A stretch of 33,773 nt of DNA, taken from positions 1 through 33,773 of the forward strand of contig SCNI01000036.1 of NCBI GenBank assembly GCA_005502775.1, written 5' to 3'. Below, in pieces: positions 29,582-33,773 of the stretch (position 1 is the stretch's first letter; the number at the start of each line of letters is the position of its first letter). A program made the position numbers and the translations under genes. The notes under the pieces were generated by a model that did not search any database, was not told the origin of the DNA, and was given only the letters and a program-made list of their open reading frames with translations. The DNA is from Microbacteriaceae bacterium 3FA27C10. GTDB taxonomy: Bacteria; Actinomycetota; Actinomycetes; Actinomycetales; Microbacteriaceae.

Positions 29582-30897
29582 CCGGGCGGCTGTTCGCGGA
29601 GGGCGCCGACCGCAGCGGTGACGGCGCCGACCGCAGCGGTGACGACGCCGACGGTGCCGACCTCAACTGGGCCGGCAACTACCGCTTCACGGCTCCCCGC
29701 CTGGTGGAGCCGCAGAGCGTCGCGGAACTGGCCGCCGTCATCCGGCAACCCGGCCCGGTGCGGGCGCTCGGCACACGGCACTCCTTCAACGACATCGCCG
29801 ACACGAGCGGCACCCTGATCTCCACCGCCGGGCTCCCCGCGGGCGTCGAGATCGACGCGGATGCCCGCCTCGCGACGGTCGGGGCCGGCATGCGCTACGG
29901 CATCGCCGCCCGCGCGCTGCAGGAGCACGGTTGGGCCCTGCACAACATGGGCTCGCTGCCGCACATCTCCATCGGCGGCGCCGTCGCCACCGGCACGCAC
30001 GGATCGGGCAACACGAACGGCACGCTCTCCTCGGCGGTGCACGCCATCGAGTACGTCGACCACCGCGGCGAGCTCGTGGTCGCCGACCGCAGTCATCCTG
30101 ACTTCGGCGCCCTCGTGGTGGCGGCCGGAGCGTTCGGCGTCACGACCCGCCTGACCCTCGACATCCAGCCGAGCTACCTCGTGCAGCAGGACGCCTGGGA
30201 CGGCATCGCCTGGGCCGACTTCCTCGCCGACCCGGATGCGCTGCTCGGCTCCGGCTACAGCGTGAGCGTGCTCACCCACTGGGGTGTGCCCGAGCTCGAG
30301 CACGTGTGGGGCAAGACGCGGCTGAGCGAGGAGGAGGCTGCCGTGGGGCTGTCGCCCGAGCGCTCGCTGCTGGGCGGCATCCGGGAGCCGGCGGGCGTCG
30401 TGCTCGAGCCGAACCTCACCGAGCGGGGCATCCCCGGCCCGTGGAACGAGCGGCTGCCGCACTTCCGACTCGAGACGGTGCCCTCGCGCGGCGAGGAGCT
30501 GCAGACGGAGTATTTCGTGCGACGCTCGGATGCCGCGGCCGCGCTCTCCGCGGTGCGCGAGCTCGCCGCCGTGATCGATCCCCTGCTGGCCCTCAGCGAG
30601 TTCCGCACGGTGGCGGCCGACGAGCAGTGGCTGAGCGGGGCCCACGGGCGCGACACCCTCGCCATCCACTTCACCTGGCTGCCCGACGACGCGGGGGTGC
30701 GGGCCGTGCTGCCGCTGATCGAGCGCGCGCTCGAGCCCTTCGGCGCCCGCCCGCACTGGGGCAAGCTGCACCTCTTCGACGCCGACCGCATCGCGGCCGT
30801 CGTGCCGCGCCTGGCCGACGCCCGGGCGGTCTACGAGCGTCTCGACCCCGAGAGCCGCTTCGCGAACGCCCACCTGCGCAGACTCGGCATCCGCTGA
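29578..30897 (+). CDS. Alditol (xylitol/sorbitol) oxidase-like FAD-dependent oxidase
   Basis: 439-residue flavoprotein of the VAO family, AldO-like, oxidising sugar alcohols to aldoses with O2 and releasing H2O2. The FAD-binding N-terminal domain has LGTRHSFNDIADTSG, in which His68 matches the covalent FAD-histidine of Streptomyces AldO, and GGAVATGTHGSG. In the C-terminal cap domain, SEFRTV holds the Glu-x-Arg pair and WGKLHLFD the Lys of AldO. The N-terminal 25 residues are an extra acidic repeat (DRSGDGADRSGDD) encoded by a 21-bp tandem duplication. The GTG start overlaps PadR (GTGA). It is probably cytoplasmic; the natural polyol is unknown. Confidence 0.88.
   Translation: MTGRLFAEGADRSGDGADRSGDDADGADLNWAGNYRFTAPRLVEPQSVAELAAVIRQPGPVRALGTRHSFNDIADTSGTLISTAGLPAGVEIDADARLATVGAGMRYGIAARALQEHGWALHNMGSLPHISIGGAVATGTHGSGNTNGTLSSAVHAIEYVDHRGELVVADRSHPDFGALVVAAGAFGVTTRLTLDIQPSYLVQQDAWDGIAWADFLADPDALLGSGYSVSVLTHWGVPELEHVWGKTRLSEEEAAVGLSPERSLLGGIREPAGVVLEPNLTERGIPGPWNERLPHFRLETVPSRGEELQTEYFVRRSDAAAALSAVRELAAVIDPLLALSEFRTVAADEQWLSGAHGRDTLAIHFTWLPDDAGVRAVLPLIERALEPFGARPHWGKLHLFDADRIAAVVPRLADARAVYERLDPESRFANAHLRRLGIR
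29602..29643 (+). repeat. Two tandem 21-bp repeats in alditol oxidase 5' end
   Basis: The 21-base unit 29602-29622 is repeated exactly at 29623-29643, with a partial third copy behind it. It encodes ADRSGDG-like units and is in frame, so copy-number change would only lengthen the acidic N-terminus. Confidence 0.8.
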
Positions 30898-30901
30898 GTC
30901 G

Positions 30902-31252
30902 CTAGTGCGCGGGCCCGAGCAGGATGGCCACCATGGCGGCCGCACCGCCCACGATGAACAGCAGCGTTCCCACCTGCATGGTGCGGGTCTTGTTGTGGTC
31001 GGCCACCGGCACGCTCACCTCGAGGATCGGGCAGCCCGACCAGCCGATGAGCCCGATGCTGAGCGCCACGAACGCCGAGCCCACCCAGAACAGCACGCCG
31101 CCGCCCTCGGTGAGCACCGAGGGGCGCCAGCCCGAGGCGAGCAGCGGGCCCATCACGATGGCCACGGATCCGACCGCCGCGGCGAACCAGGCGGTGCCGG
31201 TCCACATGATGCGCTGGACGTTCTTCTCGGGGGTCATCAGGTCGTGAGTCAT
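30902..31252 (-). CDS. Small membrane protein with four predicted helices
   Basis: 116 residues, not recognised. Hydrophobic segments are at about 20-38 (TAWFAAAVGSVAIVMGPLL), 51-70 (GGVLFWVGSAFVALSIGLIG) and 93-113 (VGTLLFIVGGAAAMVAILLG); a cysteine lies in SGCPILEV. It may have three rather than four true helices. ATG 31252 overlaps the stop of a short upstream frame (ATGA); ATG 31237 is an alternative. It is convergent with the alditol oxidase, only 4 bp apart. Confidence 0.7.
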   Translation of the reverse strand: MTHDLMTPEKNVQRIMWTGTAWFAAAVGSVAIVMGPLLASGWRPSVLTEGGGVLFWVGSAFVALSIGLIGWSGCPILEVSVPVADHNKTRTMQVGTLLFIVGGAAAMVAILLGPAH

Positions 31253-31383
31253 CGGGCGGCTTTCTCTAATTGGTCTGCGTCAACTATTCTTGCGCCTTTC
31301 AGCCCGCGCACAACTTCGGGGCCCGTGACGCCGTCTTCGCTCGTAATGGACATAATGAGCAAGATCGGGGTCATATTCCGACC
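31253..31383. other. Low-GC intergenic scar with small foreign-looking frame
   Basis: By my count about 56% GC, against roughly 70% around it. On the minus strand a frame of 41 codons (31249-31374, MTPILLIMSITSEDGVTGPE and on to QLEKAAR) uses codons rare here (AGA, ATA, TTA, AAA, GTT, ATT) and ends in a TGA that overlaps the next gene's ATG. It may be a horizontally acquired remnant or merely an AT-rich promoter region. I cannot name the protein. Confidence 0.4.
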
Positions 31384-31590
31384 ATGAGCGTCATCACCAT
31401 CACGGATGCGCGAGGCAAGCTCGCCGCTCTCGTCGACGACTCGCATCGTGAGCCCGTCCATCTCACCCCCCGCGACCGCCCCGAGTGGCGCGTGCGCACC
31501 GGCGACTACCGCGTGATCTACCGCATCGACGACGGGGTGCTCGTCATCGTCGTGGTCGATCTCGGCCACCGGCGCGAGATCGACCGCTAG
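31384..31590 (+). pseudogene. Phd/YefM antitoxin N-terminus fused to RelE toxin C-terminus
   Basis: 68 codons in one frame. Residues 1-28 (MSVITITDARGKLAALVDDS, then HREPVHLT) match the N-terminal DNA-binding part of Phd/YefM antitoxins. Residues about 32-68 (RPEWRVRTGDYRVIYRIDDG, then VLVIVVVDLGHRREIDR) match the end of RelE/ParE-type toxins (GxYRVIY, GHRREVY). The antitoxin's toxin-binding tail and the toxin's N-terminal half are missing, consistent with a deletion joining the two genes of an antitoxin-toxin operon. The final RelE tyrosine is Asp (REIDR), so toxicity is unlikely. It may be translated from ATG 31384, but I see no good ribosome binding site. Confidence 0.6.
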
Positions 31591-31609
31591 GCGGCATTCG
31601 CCGGAAAGG

Positions 31610-31652
31610 CGGATGCCCGCCCCGCGGTCCGAGGACCGGGGACGGGCATCCG
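31610..31652. terminator. Strong hairpin between convergent genes
   Basis: CGGATGCCCG (31610-31619) pairs with CGGGCATCCG (31643-31652), and inside this CCCC pairs with GGGG and GGTCC with GGACC. On the minus strand the hairpin is followed by CCTTTCC, a weak T-run, so it probably ends the amidase transcript. It may act in both directions. Confidence 0.65.
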
Positions 31653-31666
31653 TCGGGTGCTGCTGC

Positions 31667-33517
31667 TCAGCCTGCGGCCGAGTACAGCGGCGGTGCGGTG
31701 CGCGCCTTCGTGGCCTGCTCGAAGGCGTAGGTGAGGCCGATCAGCGTGCCCTCGGTGTAGTCCTTGCCGAGGAACTCGAGGTTCACGCCACCGGTGGTGG
31801 TGACGTTGTCGGCCGCGATGGACTGGCCCATCGGAACCGTCACGGCCGGCATGCCGGTGTTCGGGCTCAGGCGCAGGTTGCTGCCGACCTGACCGTAGGG
31901 CGTGCCCGACGGGTAGATGACCGAGTCGAGGTTGTTGTCGGTCATCATCTTCGTGACGACGTCGTGGCCGGTCGCGATGGCGACGGTGTGCGTACCGGTG
32001 GGGCCCGCCCAGTTCTGGTAGGTCGTGTCGGTCACCGCCTTGCGCGAGTTGTACGTCGAGAGGCGCGACGGCACGTACTTGCCCGAATCGATGATGCCCT
32101 GCAGCGAGCGAGCGGTGACCTGCGAACCGAGGTGGTTCTGGATGTACACGTTCAGGTCGTGGTTGAACTCGTTCGTGCTGCCGCTGGTCTCGCTGAGCAC
32201 GGCCGCGAACCCGGTGGGAGCGGTCAGTGCCACGACGGTGGCGCCCTGAGCGGTGAGCGCCGCCACGGCCTCGTTGAACAGGCGCACCGTGGTGGCGTTG
32301 CTGCCGATCATCGAGGGGATGTAGCCGATCCGCTTGCCCTGCAGGGCGGTCGGGTCGAGGTACGAGGTGTACGAGTCGGGCACGAGGCCGGTCTGCTCCG
32401 CGGTGATCGGGTCGTTGGGGTCGACGCCGACGACGGCGTCGAGAGCGACGGCCGCATCCGTGACGCTGCGGGCGATGGGGCCGCCGGTGTCCTGCGAGAG
32501 GGCGAGCGGGATGATGCCGTCACGGCTCGTCAGGCCGACCGTGGGGCGGATGCCCACCAGCTGGTTGTACGACGACGGAACCCGGATCGACCCACCGGTG
32601 TCGGTTCCGAAACCGATGCCGGCGAAGTTCGCCGAGATCGCCGCGCCGGTTCCACCGCTCGATCCGCCCGCGCTGCGGTTGGTGGCGTAGGGGCTGGCGA
32701 CGAGGGTGCTGGTGCCCGCGGCCTGGAACGAGGAGTACTCCGAGACGAAGCCGAACGCGAACTCGTCGAGGCTGGCCTTGGCCAGGATGACGGCGCCCGC
32801 GTCGCGGAGGCCGGCGACCATTTTGGCGTCGTCGGTGGTCTGGTTGTTGTCCCAGCATCCGCAGCCGCCCGTGGTGGGCATGTCCTTGGTGTCGTAGTTG
32901 TCCTTCAGCGCGATCGGAACGCCGAGCAGCATGCTGGTCATCCCGTCGGCGGCGCGGGTGGCGTCGGCGGCGGCGGCGGCCTGGAGGGCCACGCTGCTGG
33001 TGGAGATGATGGAGTTGAGCGCACGGCCGCCCTGGCCCGTGTCGACCACGGCCTTGTCGAGCGAGGCGATGCGGTCGAGGTAGGCCTGGGTGAGCTGCAC
33101 CGAGGTGATGACGCCGGCGTTCATGGCGGCCTGCATGTCGAGCGTCGAGGCCTCGATCAGGGTGAACGGCCCGTCGTCGTAGATCATGCGCTCGGAGACG
33201 GCGGCGAGGTCCTTGACCGTGATGACGCCGTCGGCGTCGACGTCGGCCACCGAGACGGCGGCCCAGTCGGCGGATGCGGGGGTTGCGCCGATGTGGTCGG
33301 CCACCACCTGCAGGTCGAGCTTGTTGACCTGCTTGTCGCCCGTGAGGTCGAGCGCCGTGTAGTAGGGCGCGAGCATCGAGGCGGCGGGGGCGGTGGATGC
33401 CGGTGCCGGGTCGGCGTTGGCGGGCACGGCGGCGACGGTTCCCGCCGCGAGCACCGCGAGGAGGCCCGCGGAGGCGGCCGCGGTGGTGCGTACGCGTCGG
33501 AAGGCGCTGGATTTCAC
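31667..33517 (-). CDS. Secreted amidase-signature hydrolase with dockerin-like calcium repeats
   Basis: About 616 residues. Signal peptide: MKSSAFRRVRTTAAASAGLL, hydrophobic to about 25, cleaved after VPANA. Residues about 55-110 carry two EF-hand/dockerin-like repeats (LDLTGDKQVNKLDLQ and VADVDADGVITVKDLAAV). The amidase-signature domain follows (about 120-610), with the Ser-cisSer-Lys triad: Lys205 (VPIALKDNYD), Ser286 (AGGSSGGTG) and Ser310 (GTDTGGSIRVP). Enzymes of this family hydrolyse amides or peptide amides. The GTG at 33517 has GAGGA upstream; an ATG at 33586 overlaps the preceding stop (ATGA) but would give a long n-region. The calcium repeats may stabilise it outside the cell. Confidence 0.88.
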   Translation of the reverse strand: MKSSAFRRVRTTAAASAGLLAVLAAGTVAAVPANADPAPASTAPAASMLAPYYTALDLTGDKQVNKLDLQVVADHIGATPASADWAAVSVADVDADGVITVKDLAAVSERMIYDDGPFTLIEASTLDMQAAMNAGVITSVQLTQAYLDRIASLDKAVVDTGQGGRALNSIISTSSVALQAAAAADATRAADGMTSMLLGVPIALKDNYDTKDMPTTGGCGCWDNNQTTDDAKMVAGLRDAGAVILAKASLDEFAFGFVSEYSSFQAAGTSTLVASPYATNRSAGGSSGGTGAAISANFAGIGFGTDTGGSIRVPSSYNQLVGIRPTVGLTSRDGIIPLALSQDTGGPIARSVTDAAVALDAVVGVDPNDPITAEQTGLVPDSYTSYLDPTALQGKRIGYIPSMIGSNATTVRLFNEAVAALTAQGATVVALTAPTGFAAVLSETSGSTNEFNHDLNVYIQNHLGSQVTARSLQGIIDSGKYVPSRLSTYNSRKAVTDTTYQNWAGPTGTHTVAIATGHDVVTKMMTDNNLDSVIYPSGTPYGQVGSNLRLSPNTGMPAVTVPMGQSIAADNVTTTGGVNLEFLGKDYTEGTLIGLTYAFEQATKARTAPPLYSAAG

Positions 33518-33582
33518 GGAGTCGTTCCTCGAGGAGAAGGGGGACCGAGCGGCCCCGGTGACGGGGGAGGGGGTGCGGCGGC

Positions 33583-33773
33583 TCATCGGGCGCTCGCAGA
33601 CCGGCGGCGCACGACCACCAGGATTCCGGCGGCCAGGGCCGCGACGGCGAAGAGCACCAGGGCGCCGATGCTGAGACCGGTGAGCGCGAGCGATCCGGAG
33701 TCGCCCGAGGCGACGGCGGCCGGGGTCGACGTGGCGGTGGCGGTGGGCTCGGCGGTCGGAGTGACCGTGGGGG
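33583..33773 (-). CDS. C-terminus of an LAxTG (sortase-E-like) wall-anchored protein, partial
   Basis: Only the last 62 codons are in the window; the gene runs out of the right edge. The visible part is a Thr/Pro/Ala-rich stalk (PTVTPTAEPTATATSTPAAV), then SGSLALTG, a hydrophobic helix (LSIGALVLFAVAALAAGILVV) and a basic tail (RRRSASAR). LALTG fits the LAxTG recognition motif of actinobacterial class E sortases, so the protein is probably covalently linked to peptidoglycan. Its stop overlaps ATG 33586 of the amidase frame and the two may be cotranscribed. The main domain is not visible. Confidence 0.75.
   Translation of the reverse strand, partial: PTVTPTAEPTATATSTPAAVASGDSGSLALTGLSIGALVLFAVAALAAGILVVVRRRSASAR

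Noticed and set aside
29413-30945. 510-codon minus-strand frame opposite alditol oxidase
   Set aside because: Antisense shadow; the true strand has FAD-binding motifs and coupling to PadR.
33517-33586. ATG 33586 as the amidase start
   Set aside because: It gives an ATGA overlap, but it adds 23 residues before the signal peptide; the GTG at 33517 has its own ribosome binding site and a classic n-region. Not excluded.
1-33773. tRNA, rRNA, transposase or prophage genes
   Set aside because: I saw no tRNA-like cloverleaf, no rRNA core sequence and no DDE or recombinase motif in any plausible frame.

Overview
This is a high-GC (about 70% or more) chromosomal segment of an actinobacterium. Codon use strongly favours G or C in the third position, GTG starts are common, and there are many compact leaderless-type promoters. 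Tat and lipoprotein signals, sortase-E-like (LAxTG) anchoring, cell-wall-binding repeats and the abundance of GGATGC/GCATCC all fit the Actinomycetota. The overall style suggests Microbacteriaceae. This is inferred from sequence style and gene content only; there is no rRNA or marker gene to prove it. I saw no prophage, transposase, CRISPR array, tRNA or rRNA.

Layout. 1-4516: the end of a cytosine-deaminase-like amidohydrolase, a membrane-anchored protein, an HTH-only LysR-like protein, an aldo/keto reductase and an NAD(P)-binding SDR protein. 4517-9519: a NYN-LOTUS RNA-biology protein, a GNAT remnant, an MmyB-type XRE regulator, a DUF2255 protein and an ABC-F ATPase. 9539-12380: a DHA2 drug exporter whose ribosome binding site lies inside a perfect 11-bp hairpin, RNase HI and an SRPBCC protein. 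12387-16600: a translationally coupled trio (Tat-exported metallophosphoesterase, lipoprotein, membrane protein), then a secreted protein with three cell-wall-binding repeats. 16667-19899: a decayed VOC gene, a methyltransferase, a PhnB-like VOC protein, a MarR regulator back to back with a small Cys protein, and a dienelactone hydrolase. 20016-26088: a MalT-type LuxR regulator overlapping tail-to-tail with an MFS transporter, then a two-component NarL-type pair. 26141-31252: a G6PDH homologue lacking the usual coenzyme-binding N-terminus, a DUF998/TetR divergent pair, a PadR/alditol-oxidase operon and a small membrane protein. 31253-33773: a low-GC scar carrying an apparent Phd-RelE antitoxin-toxin chimera, a secreted amidase with dockerin-like repeats, and the C-terminus of an LAxTG-anchored protein.

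The most distinctive theme is regulatory architecture. Many start codons sit six bases after a TANNNT-type -10 element with no usable Shine-Dalgarno sequence, which predicts leaderless mRNAs. In two cases (marR/Cys protein and DUF998/tetR) divergent genes are so close that their -10 elements overlap and their start codons are only 22 and 17 bp apart. Each pair has a perfect palindrome that could be the operator of the adjacent regulator. The exporter leader, with mutually exclusive GGAGGT/ACCTCC pairings, is a second candidate regulatory device. Several genes are remnants or in-frame deletion products (GNAT, VOC, Phd-RelE), so small deletions appear common here.
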